Origin: CAVUPF01 sp963803755
Lineage (GTDB): Bacteria; Actinomycetota; Thermoleophilia; Solirubrobacterales; 70-9
DNA length: 64,000 bases
Direction of reading: 5' to 3'
Assembly (NCBI GenBank): GCA_963803755.1
Contig: CAWDNP010000012.1
Span: 310,001-374,000 of the forward strand
The position numbers were made by a program, and so were the translations under genes. Below the pieces are notes generated by a model, which ran no database searches, was not told the DNA's origin, and saw nothing but the letters and a program-made list of their open reading frames with translations. Positions 50,420-59,124 of this stretch are shown piece by piece. The first letter of the stretch is position 1. Each line of letters opens with the position of its first letter.

Positions 50420-50460
50420 TCCCCGCTGAGTCGGCGTCGCACGGTTCGTAGAGTCCAGTC

Positions 50461-52209
50461 GTGGCCCCGGCTGATCGCTACAAGTGGATCGCGCTCTCCA
50501 ATACGACGCTGGCGGTGCTGCTGGCGACGCTTGACGCCTCGATCACGCTGATCGCGATGCCGGCCATCTTCCGCGGCATCCACCTCGACCCGCTGATCCC
50601 CGCGAACAGCTTCTACCTGCTCTGGATGATCCTCGGCTACCTGGTCGTCTCCAGCGTCCTCATCGTCAGCCTCGGGCGCCTCGGCGACATGTACGGCCGG
50701 GTGCGTATCTACAACCTCGGCTTCGTCATCTACACGGTCGCCTCGCTGCTCTTGGCGGTCGACTGGATGACGGGTCGCGCCGGCGCCACCTACCTGATCG
50801 TCTTCCGCATCGTCCAGGGAGTCGGGGGCGCCTGCCTGCTCGCCAACGCGGCGGCGATCATCACCGACGCCTTCCCGGTCAACCAGCGCGGCCTAGCGCT
50901 GGGGATCAACAACATCGTCGGGGTCAGCGGCCTCTTCGTCGGCCTCATCCTCGGCGGTCTGCTGGCGCCAATCGACTGGCGCCTCGTCTTCTTGATCTCG
51001 GTTCCGGTCGGGCTTTTCGGGACGGTATGGGCGTACCTGAAGCTGGAGGAGCGCAGCCAGCCGCGCCGCGCCTCGATCGACTGGTGGGGCAACGCCACCT
51101 TCGCGCTCGGCCTGGTCTTGGCGATGGTCGCCGTGACCTACGGGATACGCCCCTATGGCGCTCACCCGACCGGCTGGAGCAGCCCACGGGTGATCGCATT
51201 GCTCACCGCCTCAGTCGCCTCGCTGGCGGCCTTTGTGACGATCGAGAACCGCGTCGCCGAGCCGATGTTCCGGCTCGCCCTGTTTCGCATCCGGGCCTTT
51301 ACCTTCGGCACCCTCTCGACCTTCCTCGCCGCCGTTGCCCGTGGAGGGCTGATGTTCATGCTGATCATTTGGCTGCAGGGCATCTGGCTTCCCGAGCACG
51401 GCTACAGCTTCACCGAAACGCCGCTTTGGGCCGGCATCTACATGCTGCCGCTGACCGTGGGGATCCTGATCGCCGGCCCGGTGTCCGGCTATCTCTCCGA
51501 TCGCTTCGGTGCCCGCCCTTTTGCCACCGGCGGGATGCTCGGGGCGGCGCTCAGCTTCGGGTTGATGATGCTGCTGCCGACCGACTTCACCTACTGGGTC
51601 TTCGCGCTGGTGCTGCTGCTCAACGGCGTCTCGATGGGGATGTTCGCCGCGCCCAACCGCGCCGCGGTGATGAACAGCCTGCCGGCTGCCGATCGGGGGG
51701 CCGGGGGCGGGATGAACCAGACCTTCCAGAACTCCGCCCAGGTGCTCTCGATCGGGATCTTCTTCACCTTGCTGATCTTCGGACTCGCCTCCAACCTGCC
51801 GGCGGCGATGGTAAGCGGGCTGCAGTCGCATGGGCTTTCGGCGGGCGCCGCGCAGCGGGTGGCCCACGCGCCGCCGATCTCGATCCTCTTCGCCGCCTTC
51901 CTCGGCTACAACCCGATCCAGCACCTGGTCGGTACGCAGGCGCTCGGGGCGCTGAGCGCCCACGCCCAAGCCCTCCTCACCGGCCCGGTCTTCTTCCCCC
52001 ACCTGATCTCCGCGGCCTTCCGCGACGGGCTCGACACCGCCTTCATCTTCGCGATCGTCGCCTGCCTGGTGGCGGCCGCGGCCTCGATGCTGCGCGGCGG
52101 GCGCTACCGCTACGAGGAGGAGCCGGCGCCGGCCGCTTCCCTGGCGCTCTCGTGGGCGGCGACCTCCAGCGAGTCATCCAGCGGCGCCAGCTCCGGGCGG
52201 GACCCATAG
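50461..52209 (+). CDS. MFS transporter, DHA2-type drug/proton antiporter
   Basis: This 582-residue permease has about 14 hydrophobic segments. Its N-terminal repeat contains the motif ATLDASITLIAMPAI and the loop GRLGDMYGRVRIYN, both typical of the DHA2 (14-TM) drug exporters. The GTG start lies 42 nt after dut. The 3' end overlaps the convergent gatD gene by 100 bp. The substrate cannot be told. Confidence 0.88.
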   Translation: MAPADRYKWIALSNTTLAVLLATLDASITLIAMPAIFRGIHLDPLIPANSFYLLWMILGYLVVSSVLIVSLGRLGDMYGRVRIYNLGFVIYTVASLLLAVDWMTGRAGATYLIVFRIVQGVGGACLLANAAAIITDAFPVNQRGLALGINNIVGVSGLFVGLILGGLLAPIDWRLVFLISVPVGLFGTVWAYLKLEERSQPRRASIDWWGNATFALGLVLAMVAVTYGIRPYGAHPTGWSSPRVIALLTASVASLAAFVTIENRVAEPMFRLALFRIRAFTFGTLSTFLAAVARGGLMFMLIIWLQGIWLPEHGYSFTETPLWAGIYMLPLTVGILIAGPVSGYLSDRFGARPFATGGMLGAALSFGLMMLLPTDFTYWVFALVLLLNGVSMGMFAAPNRAAVMNSLPAADRGAGGGMNQTFQNSAQVLSIGIFFTLLIFGLASNLPAAMVSGLQSHGLSAGAAQRVAHAPPISILFAAFLGYNPIQHLVGTQALGALSAHAQALLTGPVFFPHLISAAFRDGLDTAFIFAIVACLVAAAASMLRGGRYRYEEEPAPAASLALSWAATSSESSSGASSGRDP

Positions 52210-52859
52210 CGCCGCTTGAGGCCCAGTGCGATCAGGTGGTCCGCGAGCCAGGCGTTCTTGGGGAGGAGGGGGCCGTGCAGGTAGGTACCGATCAGGTTAT
52301 GGCGATGGACGCCCTCGAAGCCGTCCTCGCCGTTATTGCCGAACCCCTTGATCACACGGCCGAGGGGCTGCGCCTTCTCGCCGAGGTAGGTGCGGCCGCC
52401 GTGGTTCTCGAAGCCGGCAATCAGGCGCGGACCGGAGCCCAGGTCAGCCTCGATCGCGACGTTGCCGATCAGGCGCGGCCCGGGCTCGCGGACCGTCTCC
52501 AGGTCGGCGAGGCCGAGTCCCGAGAGCCTCTCCTCTCCGAGCTGGTAGCTGTGGCCGAGCAGCTGGTAGCCACCGCAGACGGCGAGGAGGACGGCGCCGT
52601 CCTCAACCGCCGAACTCAGCGCCTCGCGCTTGCTCTTGACCATGTCGGCGGCGACCATCCGCTGGTCGCGGTCCTGCCCGCCGCCGATGTAGAAGATGTC
52701 ATGGGCGCCAGGATCGACGCGCTCGCCGGGTCCTGCGGCCGCGTAGGAGAAGCCGATCCCTCGCCACTCACAGCGTTTCTGGAGGAAGACGACGTTGCCG
52801 CGGTCCGCGTAGATGTTCATCTGGTCGGGATAGAGGGTGAGCAGGCGGAGCTCCATCAC
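52110..52859 (-). CDS. gatD: lipid II isoglutaminyl synthase, glutamine amidotransferase subunit
   Basis: This 249-residue class I-type amidotransferase (CobB/CobQ-like) releases ammonia for MurT. It has YPDQMNIYADRGN, FYIGGGQDRDQ, the nucleophile Cys in LLAVCGGYQLLG near residue 94, and the His of GTYLHGPLLPKN. Together with MurT it amidates D-Glu of lipid II. The start GTG 52859 overlaps the upstream methyltransferase stop; ATG 52856 is an alternative. It is separated from murT by the methyltransferase gene. Confidence 0.9.
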   Translation of the reverse strand: MMELRLLTLYPDQMNIYADRGNVVFLQKRCEWRGIGFSYAAAGPGERVDPGAHDIFYIGGGQDRDQRMVAADMVKSKREALSSAVEDGAVLLAVCGGYQLLGHSYQLGEERLSGLGLADLETVREPGPRLIGNVAIEADLGSGPRLIAGFENHGGRTYLGEKAQPLGRVIKGFGNNGEDGFEGVHRHNLIGTYLHGPLLPKNAWLADHLIALGLKRRYGSRPELAPLDDSLEVAAHESAREAAGAGSSS

Positions 52860-53687
52860 GCGCCCCTCTCCAGCAGGATGACCGTCGACCCGACGTGGGC
52901 CTCGGTGGCGGGGATCTCGCGGCGACCGACCGGCGCCAGGCCGGCCGCGATCCCCTCGCGCTCAAGCAGCTCGGCGAAGAGGCGCCGCAACCTGACCTCA
53001 TCGACCTCCTCGCTCAGCTTCCCCCCCTGGTGAGACGGTCTGCCGCAGGCGCCGAACGATGATCGAGTCGGCGTCAACCCTGGCGTCGATCGGCAGGCTC
53101 GAGTAGACCCACCCGTCGACCTCACAGACATCGGGCAAGGCAGCGCTCCCCGCCTCAAGCGCCGGCATCCGCTCGACAATCGCCAGCGCCGCGCGTCCGC
53201 CTGATCGCAGGTGCCTAGCCACGCAGCGCAGGCAATCGACCCGCTCCTTTGCCCCCGCGAACAGCTGCACGAGCTGCATGGGAGCAAGCACCAGCCCGAG
53301 TTCGCCCTGCAGTTCAAAGCCCCGTGCGTCACCAATCTCCGCGCGCACAGGCAACCCAGCCGCCCGCTCTCCAAAAGCAGCAACCAGGCCAGCATCGCAG
53401 TCCAGTCCGGTAATCCGATGCCCACACCTCGCCAGGTGTAACCCAACCCGCCCCGTCCCACAACCCAGCTCCAGAATCCGACCATCCGCCTGCGCGGCCA
53501 GCTCCTCCCACAGCACCAGATCAGCCGTGTAGCTGCCGCACTCGATGTCGTGCCAGACGGCGGATCTGCGTCCATTCGGGCGGGCGGCGCGGGGGGGCGG
53601 GGGGTCGAGTACGACCTCGCCCGCAGCGCCCCACCTCCCCCCGCGACGGGATCCGCCCACCGCACGCATCCGTCCCTCGCCCGTCAC
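52856..53687 (-). CDS. class I SAM-dependent methyltransferase (apparent frameshift)
   Basis: This methyltransferase has the SAM motif ILELGCGTGRVGLHLA, an acidic LDCD motif II, and ALAIVERMP in the later strand. The GTG at 53687 overlaps the murT stop as GTGA. The frame breaks near 53021-53037, where the minus strand reads CGTCTCACCA followed by seven G. Removing one base (probably one G) joins QTVSPGGKLSEEVDEVRLRRL to the C-terminus, about 276 residues in all. The region between the start and residue 60 is GC-rich and poorly conserved. It lies in the middle of the murT-gatD operon. The substrate is unknown. Confidence 0.75.
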
Positions 53688-55066
53688 TTCCAGAACTCCG
53701 CGGCCAACCCACGCCCCGCCAGCAGCTTGCGGAGCTCGAGCAACGCCGTGTACGTCGGCAGCGCAAAGAGCCGACCTGAAGCGCCCGCCACGGCCCGGTC
53801 GAGTGAGGCCTCGATCCCCGGTTCGACCTCGATCGCATCCTGTGGCCACCCCGCGTACTTCAGCCGCAGCGCCATCTCTGGCGCCCGCGTCCCGGCGCAG
53901 ACGGCCCGCCGCACGGAGCCCTCCAGCAGCTCGAAGTCGGCGTCCCAGATCCAGGAGACGTCGCGCCCGTCGGCGATCCGGTCGTTGAGGGCGATCCAGA
54001 GGTCAAGGCCCTCGGTTCCGGCCTCTAGGCGCAGCGTGCGCAGCACCTCGTTGGCGCCAGCCGGGTTCTTGACCAGCAGGATCGAGACCGGCTTGCCGGC
54101 GACCTCGATTGTCTCGACCCGCCCAAACGCCGCTCGCATCCCGCCCAGGGCGGCTGCGATCCGCTCGGCGCCGACGCCCAGCTCGATCCCCGCCGCGACC
54201 GCTGCCAGCGCGTTGTAGACGTTGTAGAGGCCGGGGAGGGGGAGGTCGAGTCGCAGCTCCCCGGTCGGCGTGCGGACCGCGATCCGCGAGCCGTCCATGC
54301 CGCGCAGCTCGATCTCCGTCGCCGCCACGTCGGGCCGGGGGCGGGCGGCGCCGCAGTTGAGGCACGAGTAGTGGCCGAGGTGGCCGACAAAGGCCCGCTC
54401 GTAGGCGAAGGGGTGCCCGCAGCGGCGGCAGTGCTTGGCGTCGAAGGCGTGCTGGAGCTCATCGAGCGCCTGGCTCGCGTCCTCGATCCCGAAGTAGACG
54501 ATGCCCTCGCGCGGGCGCTCCTCGGAGTCGCGGCCGAGGTCGGCGATCAGTGGGTCATCGGCGTTGAGCGCGAAGCGGGTCGCCCCGGCGCGCTCGGCGA
54601 GTACCCCCGCCCACTCGTCGGCCAGCGCCTCCATCTCCCCGTAGCGGTCGAGCTGGTCGCGGAAGAGGTTGCCGAGGACGATCAGCGATGGGTCGAGCTG
54701 CGCCGCGACCCGCGGCAGCCAGGCCTCATCGACCTCGAACAGGCCCTCGCGGCCGTCCTGCTCCAGCAGCGCGGTGGCGACTCCCCAGGTCATGTTCGAG
54801 CCGGCCCGGTTGTGGACCGGGCGGCGCCCGTCAGCGGCGAGCACCGCGGCGATCATCCCGGCCGTCGTCGTCTTGCCGTTGGTGGCACTGACGATCGTCG
54901 TACCCCGGTCCAGCCCGGCACCGAGCCTGGCGATCGCCTCGGGGTCAAGGTGAAGCAGCACCCGGCCGGGGAGGGTCGTGCCCCCGCCGCGCCCGCTGGC
55001 GCGGCTGGCGGCGCCGATCGCGCGCGCCGCGGCCACCTTGGCCCCGAACAGCGCCCCGCTACTCAC
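53684..55066 (-). CDS. murT: lipid II isoglutaminyl synthase, Mur ligase-like subunit
   Basis: This 460-residue Mur-ligase-fold protein has the ATP loop ATNGKTTTAGMIA near residues 61-73, a four-cysteine zinc ribbon (CRRCGH...CLNCG) near 213-236 and the C-terminal DUF1727 domain, which together define MurT. It activates the D-Glu carboxylate of lipid II for amidation by GatD. It overlaps the lipid-kinase-like gene by 8 bp upstream and the methyltransferase by 4 bp downstream. Confidence 0.92.
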   Translation of the reverse strand: MSSGALFGAKVAAARAIGAASRASGRGGGTTLPGRVLLHLDPEAIARLGAGLDRGTTIVSATNGKTTTAGMIAAVLAADGRRPVHNRAGSNMTWGVATALLEQDGREGLFEVDEAWLPRVAAQLDPSLIVLGNLFRDQLDRYGEMEALADEWAGVLAERAGATRFALNADDPLIADLGRDSEERPREGIVYFGIEDASQALDELQHAFDAKHCRRCGHPFAYERAFVGHLGHYSCLNCGAARPRPDVAATEIELRGMDGSRIAVRTPTGELRLDLPLPGLYNVYNALAAVAAGIELGVGAERIAAALGGMRAAFGRVETIEVAGKPVSILLVKNPAGANEVLRTLRLEAGTEGLDLWIALNDRIADGRDVSWIWDADFELLEGSVRRAVCAGTRAPEMALRLKYAGWPQDAIEVEPGIEASLDRAVAGASGRLFALPTYTALLELRKLLAGRGLAAEFWK

Positions 55067-55949
55067 CCGGCGGGGCCAGCACGCTCAGCGCGCGCGGCAG
55101 CAGGCGCAGCGAGGCGGGCAGGTCGGTCAGGTGCTCGCCGTCGGCGTAGACAGCCAGTGGCCGGCTGGCGCTCAGCTCCAGGCGCGAGGCGCGGAAAACA
55201 CGCACCTCGTCCTCCTCGACGTGGGTGCCCTTGAACACCTTGGGCAGGTTACCCAGGAACTTCAGCTTCCCCACTTCGCCGATCGTGACGACGTCGAACT
55301 CGCCGTCTGCGAGGTCGGCGTCAGGGGCGATGAACATTCCCCCACCGTAGGCCCTGCTGTTGGCTGCTGAGACCGAGTACCCGGCGAAACGGATCCGCTC
55401 CTCGCCGACCCCGACCGTGAAGCGCACCGGCTTCCACCGCGCCAGGGCGCGCAGCGCCGCCCAGGCGTAGACCAGGTTGCCGCGCAGGAGCCTCGACTCG
55501 TTGGCGATCCGGTTGGCCTCGGACTCAAACCCGGCGCTGGCGATGCCGAGGAAGCGGTGCCCGTTCGCCTCGCCGACGTCGATCTCACGCGCATGACCGG
55601 CGATGAGGACCTCGACCGCTCCCTCCGGCTCATCGGGAATGCCGAGCACGCGGGCGAGGTCGTTGCCGCGACCGCCGGGGAGGATCCCAAGCGGCGTCTG
55701 GGACCCGGCCATCGCCCCGCCGATTGCCCCGATCAGCCCGTCGCCGCTCATCACCACCGGCACCTCGCCGGCCTCCACCGCGAGCAGTGCCTGCTCGACT
55801 CCGTGCTCGAGGCCGCGGGTCCGCTGCACCCTGAAGTCGATCCGCCGTACGTCCAACGCCGCCTCGACTCGCGGCAGCAGCCGCAATGCCTTGCCCCTGG
55901 CCGAGGCAGGGTTGACCAGCACCGCCAGCGGCATTCCCTCGATTCCCAT
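55059..55949 (-). CDS. diacylglycerol/lipid kinase family protein
   Basis: This 296-residue DAGK-catalytic-domain (YegS/DgkB-type) protein has LVNPASARGKA at the N-terminus, the nucleotide motif SGDGLIGAIGGAM and GILPGGRGNDLAR, and the C-terminal PLAVYADGEHL. The usual GGDGT is SGDGL here, a mild departure. The ATG at 55949 is used; 55934 is also possible. It begins the murT-gatD operon together with the methyltransferase at 55981. It probably recycles lipid carriers or diacylglycerol. Confidence 0.85.
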   Translation of the reverse strand: MGIEGMPLAVLVNPASARGKALRLLPRVEAALDVRRIDFRVQRTRGLEHGVEQALLAVEAGEVPVVMSGDGLIGAIGGAMAGSQTPLGILPGGRGNDLARVLGIPDEPEGAVEVLIAGHAREIDVGEANGHRFLGIASAGFESEANRIANESRLLRGNLVYAWAALRALARWKPVRFTVGVGEERIRFAGYSVSAANSRAYGGGMFIAPDADLADGEFDVVTIGEVGKLKFLGNLPKVFKGTHVEEDEVRVFRASRLELSASRPLAVYADGEHLTDLPASLRLLPRALSVLAPPGE

Positions 55950-55980
55950 CGGCCCCGGCAGCCTAAATGGCGGGGATGGT

Positions 55981-56511
55981 TCAGCCGCCGTCGCCGAGGC
56001 GGCCGACGAAGAAGTTGCCGTCGCCCGCCTCGGCGGCCTCGACCTGCTCGACCCCGTGGCGGGCGAGACGCCGTCGCAGCCGCGCAGCCGTCTCGCGAAA
56101 GGGGCCCCGCGGCCGGCTCGACCGGGCGAGGATGAGATAGCCGCCCGGGCGCAGTACCCGCGCGATCTCAACCGCCGAGGGCCGTGCGTCGAGCTGGGCG
56201 ACGAGGTCGAAGAAGTCGTCGGGATAGGGGAGGGCCGCGGCCCTTCCGGCCTTGAAGGCGACGCGCCCCTCGGGGTCGAGTCCGACTCGGGCGGTCGCCT
56301 TGCGGATCAGCGCCTCCGAGGTGTCGACGCCGCGCACCCGAGCCCGGGGGAACTCCCGGGCGAGGAACAGCGCTGCCTCCCCGTCCCCGCAGCCGACCAC
56401 CAGGACGCGCTCGGGGGAGCGGTTGACGCGCAGAGCGGCGGCGGCCAGCGGTGTGAGTGGCGGCGAGGGCAAGGCCCTGATGATCGCAATCGGACGCCGC
56501 CCGGGGATCAT
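55981..56511 (-). CDS. class I SAM-dependent methyltransferase
   Basis: This 176-residue methyltransferase has motif I VLVVGCGDGEAALFLA near residues 36-51, the acidic VDTSEAL and the post-motif LRPGGYLILARS. It resembles the Methyltransf_11 group. Its ATG is only 16 bp from the ATG of the divergent cyclophilin gene. The target is unknown. Confidence 0.78.
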   Translation of the reverse strand: MIPGRRPIAIIRALPSPPLTPLAAAALRVNRSPERVLVVGCGDGEAALFLAREFPRARVRGVDTSEALIRKATARVGLDPEGRVAFKAGRAAALPYPDDFFDLVAQLDARPSAVEIARVLRPGGYLILARSSRPRGPFRETAARLRRRLARHGVEQVEAAEAGDGNFFVGRLGDGG

Positions 56512-56527
56512 CTAGTCTTCCCCGCCG

Positions 56528-57211
56528 ATGAAGGAGCAGTCCCCCGATCGCCGCTTGATCATCCTCGCCGCCTTCGCGGTGGTCGCGGTAGGCGTGGTGG
56601 CGGCGATCCTGATCAGCCGCAGCGGCGGTAGCAGCGGCTCGAGCACGACGAGCGCCAGCGCCAGCGGCTGTAAGCAGGTCGAAGCGCCGAGCCCGAAGCA
56701 CGTTAGCCTCAAAGCGCCGAAGCAGACGGTGAAGGCGGGCGAAAAGCTGACCGCGGTGGTGAGGACGAGCTGCGGCACCTTCGACATCGCGCTCGCCACC
56801 AAGCAGGCGCCGAAGACCACCAACTCCTTCGCCTACCTGGCGAACCGCGGCTTCTACAACGACCTCACCTTCCACCGCATCGTGCCGGGCTTCGTGATCC
56901 AGGGCGGCGATCCCCTCGGCAATGGCACCGGCGGTCCCGGCTACACCGTCGTCGAGAAGCCGCCCACCCACCTCTCCTATACCAGGGGGACGGTCGCGAT
57001 GGCGAAGAGCTCTTCCCAGCCGTCCGGGAGCTCGGGGAGCCAGTTCTTCGTCGTCACCGGGGCGAGCGCCGGGCTGCCGGCGGAATACGCGCTGGTCGGC
57101 AAGATCAGCAAGGGCGCCGCCGTTGTCGCCCGGATCGGCAAGCTCGGCACCGCGACGGAAAAACCGAAGCAGACGATCCTGATCGAAAAGATGACGATCG
57201 AGAAGGGCTAG
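56528..57211 (+). CDS. membrane-anchored cyclophilin-type peptidyl-prolyl isomerase
   Basis: This 227-residue protein has an N-terminal signal anchor (about residues 9-31), a Ser-rich linker and a cyclophilin domain with FYNDLTFHRIVPGFVIQGGDP, GTVAMAKS and SQFFVVTG. The catalytic Arg is in FHRIV. It should act outside the membrane on prolyl bonds. TAGTCT (56513-56518) lies 9 nt before the ATG. It precedes the peroxiredoxin gene by 9 bp. Confidence 0.9.
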   Translation: MKEQSPDRRLIILAAFAVVAVGVVAAILISRSGGSSGSSTTSASASGCKQVEAPSPKHVSLKAPKQTVKAGEKLTAVVRTSCGTFDIALATKQAPKTTNSFAYLANRGFYNDLTFHRIVPGFVIQGGDPLGNGTGGPGYTVVEKPPTHLSYTRGTVAMAKSSSQPSGSSGSQFFVVTGASAGLPAEYALVGKISKGAAVVARIGKLGTATEKPKQTILIEKMTIEKG

Positions 57212-57220
57212 TCTGGCCGC

Positions 57221-57673
57221 ATGGCCAAGGTCGACGTAGGAGACGCGGCGCCCGAGTTCGAGCTGCCCGGTACCGACGGCAAGACCTACCGGCTCTCCGA
57301 CTACCGCGGGCGCAAGGTGATCCTCGCCTTCTACCCGGGTGACTTCACTGCGGTCTGCACCAAGCAGTTCTGCTCTTACCGCGACGAGGGCGAGCGACTC
57401 GACAAGCTCGGCGCCGACGTGCTCGGCATCTCCCCCCAGTCGGTCGACTCGCACGAACGCTTCACCGAGGAGAAGCGCCTCAACGTGCCGCTGCTCGCCG
57501 ATGAGGACAAGGAGGTGGCTCGCGCCTACGGCGTCCTCGCCGGCTCGATGGTGCGGCGCGCGATCTTCGTCGTCGATGAGCAGGGCGTCGTCCGCCACCG
57601 CAAGGTGACGCTGGTCGGCCTCAGCTTCGAGACGGTCGATGACCTCGAAAGTGCCCTCGCCCCATTGAACTGA
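57221..57673 (+). CDS. bcp: thiol peroxidase of the AhpC/TSA (Bcp/PrxQ) family
   Basis: This 150-residue peroxiredoxin has the peroxidatic Cys in DFTAVCTKQFCSYRD near residue 46, and a second Cys five residues later as in PrxQ enzymes with an intrahelix disulfide. It reduces peroxides using thioredoxin. FEMs such as GISPQSVDSHERF follow. The stop overlaps the next ATG (TGATG). Confidence 0.92.
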   Translation: MAKVDVGDAAPEFELPGTDGKTYRLSDYRGRKVILAFYPGDFTAVCTKQFCSYRDEGERLDKLGADVLGISPQSVDSHERFTEEKRLNVPLLADEDKEVARAYGVLAGSMVRRAIFVVDEQGVVRHRKVTLVGLSFETVDDLESALAPLN

Positions 57674-58527
57674 TGCCGCCGGCGGGCGAGCCGGCCCCCT
57701 TCACCGTCGGCGAGCGCCCCGCGATCCGGGGCGAGAGCGCGGGGGAGGGACCCGCGGTGGTGCTCTGCCACGGGATCACCGCGACCCGCCGCTACGTGGT
57801 CCACGGCTCCCATGCGCTGGAGCGGTCCGGCCACGCGATCGTCTCCTATGACGCGCGCGGTCACGGCGAGTCTGACCCCGCCCCGGCGAGCCAGGGTTAT
57901 GGATACCCGGCGATGGTCAGCGACCTGGAGGCGGTGGTGGCGGCGAGGGTGGGGGAGGCGCCGTTCGTCCTTGCCGGGCACTCGATGGGATCCCACACCG
58001 CCGTCGCCTACACGCTGCGCCATCCCGAGCGGATCGCCGGGCTGGTCGTGATCGGCCCGGTGTACGGCGGCGCGATCTCAAGCGAGACGCTCGCCTACTG
58101 GGACGGCCTCGCCGAGGCGCTGGAGAAGGGAGGGATCGACGGCTTCGTCGACTACATCGACCGCAGACAGGGGATCGATCCCGCATGGCGCGAGACCGTG
58201 CTCCGCTTCACCCGTGCCCGGATGCTGCTCCACCGCCACCCCGAGGCGCTGGTCGAGGCCCTGCGCCAGGTGCCGCGCTCGCGGCCCTTTGAGTCAATGC
58301 GCTCGCTGGAGGCGATCGACGTTCCGGCCCTGGTCGTGGCCAGCCACGACGACGCCGACCCCGGTCACCCCTACGAGGTGGCGGCGGCCTACGCCGAGCG
58401 CCTGCCGCGCTCGAGGTTGATCGGCGAGGGGGAAGGGGAGTCGCCGCTCGCCTGGCAGGGAGGCAAGCTCTCTCGGGAGATCACCGCCTTCTGCGCGGAG
58501 CCGGAGGTCGCGGAGCGGTTCAACTAG
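57673..58527 (+). CDS. alpha/beta hydrolase
   Basis: This 284-residue alpha/beta-hydrolase-fold protein has an oxyanion motif LCHGIT, the nucleophile elbow GHSMGS near residues 105-110, and a late acidic residue in SHDDADPGHP with a probable catalytic histidine. It is coupled to the bcp gene. The substrate is not predictable. Confidence 0.85.
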   Translation: MPPAGEPAPFTVGERPAIRGESAGEGPAVVLCHGITATRRYVVHGSHALERSGHAIVSYDARGHGESDPAPASQGYGYPAMVSDLEAVVAARVGEAPFVLAGHSMGSHTAVAYTLRHPERIAGLVVIGPVYGGAISSETLAYWDGLAEALEKGGIDGFVDYIDRRQGIDPAWRETVLRFTRARMLLHRHPEALVEALRQVPRSRPFESMRSLEAIDVPALVVASHDDADPGHPYEVAAAYAERLPRSRLIGEGEGESPLAWQGGKLSREITAFCAEPEVAERFN

Positions 58528-58632
58528 CGTGCAGGGGCAGACGGTGATGAGGAGAACGGGCGAAATGCAGTGCGCCAAGTGTCGGGGAGGCCTGGTAGCG
58601 CAACGAGTCACCGCGCGGTCGCGTACCTTTCC

Positions 58633-59124
58633 ATGCCGATGAAGCCTCCAGCCGAGTTCACGCTGCGCCGTATCACCGCCGCGATCGCGGCGGTCGGGAT
58701 CGGCGTGGCCACCTACATCGCGATCGCCGACTCAAGCGGAGGAGCGCCGGTCTGCCTGGCCGGAGGAGGGGGATGCCAGACGGTCGCCAGCAGCTCCTAC
58801 TCACATCTGGCGGGGATTAACGTCGCCTTGTTCGGGATCGTCGGGTATGTGCTGCTCCTGGGGTCGGCCCTCGTGCGGGGAGACCTCGGGCGCTTTGCCG
58901 GCTTCGCCCTCTCGCTGGTCGGTTTCGGCTTCAGCGTCTACCTCACGTACCTGGAGCTCTTCAGGATTCACGCGATATGCCAGTGGTGCGTGGGGAGCGC
59001 CGTGCTGATGACGGCGCTCTTCGCTCTTAACGCAAGCCGCGTCATCGCCTACGGTGGAATCGAGGACGATTCCCCAGAGCGCGGTGGGCGCGCCCCAACC
59101 TCAACCCAACCGGAGGATGCATGA
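58633..59124 (+). CDS. vitamin K epoxide reductase family protein (VKOR)
   Basis: This 163-residue protein has four to five TM segments and the VKOR cysteines: a loop Cys pair region with GGGGCQTVAS and the redox motif CQWC near residue 120. In bacteria VKOR reoxidises a DsbA-like partner using quinone. Starts at 58633 or 58639 are both possible. The stop overlaps the next ATG (ATGA), so the DsbA-like gene is translationally coupled. Confidence 0.88.
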   Translation: MPMKPPAEFTLRRITAAIAAVGIGVATYIAIADSSGGAPVCLAGGGGCQTVASSSYSHLAGINVALFGIVGYVLLLGSALVRGDLGRFAGFALSLVGFGFSVYLTYLELFRIHAICQWCVGSAVLMTALFALNASRVIAYGGIEDDSPERGGRAPTSTQPEDA

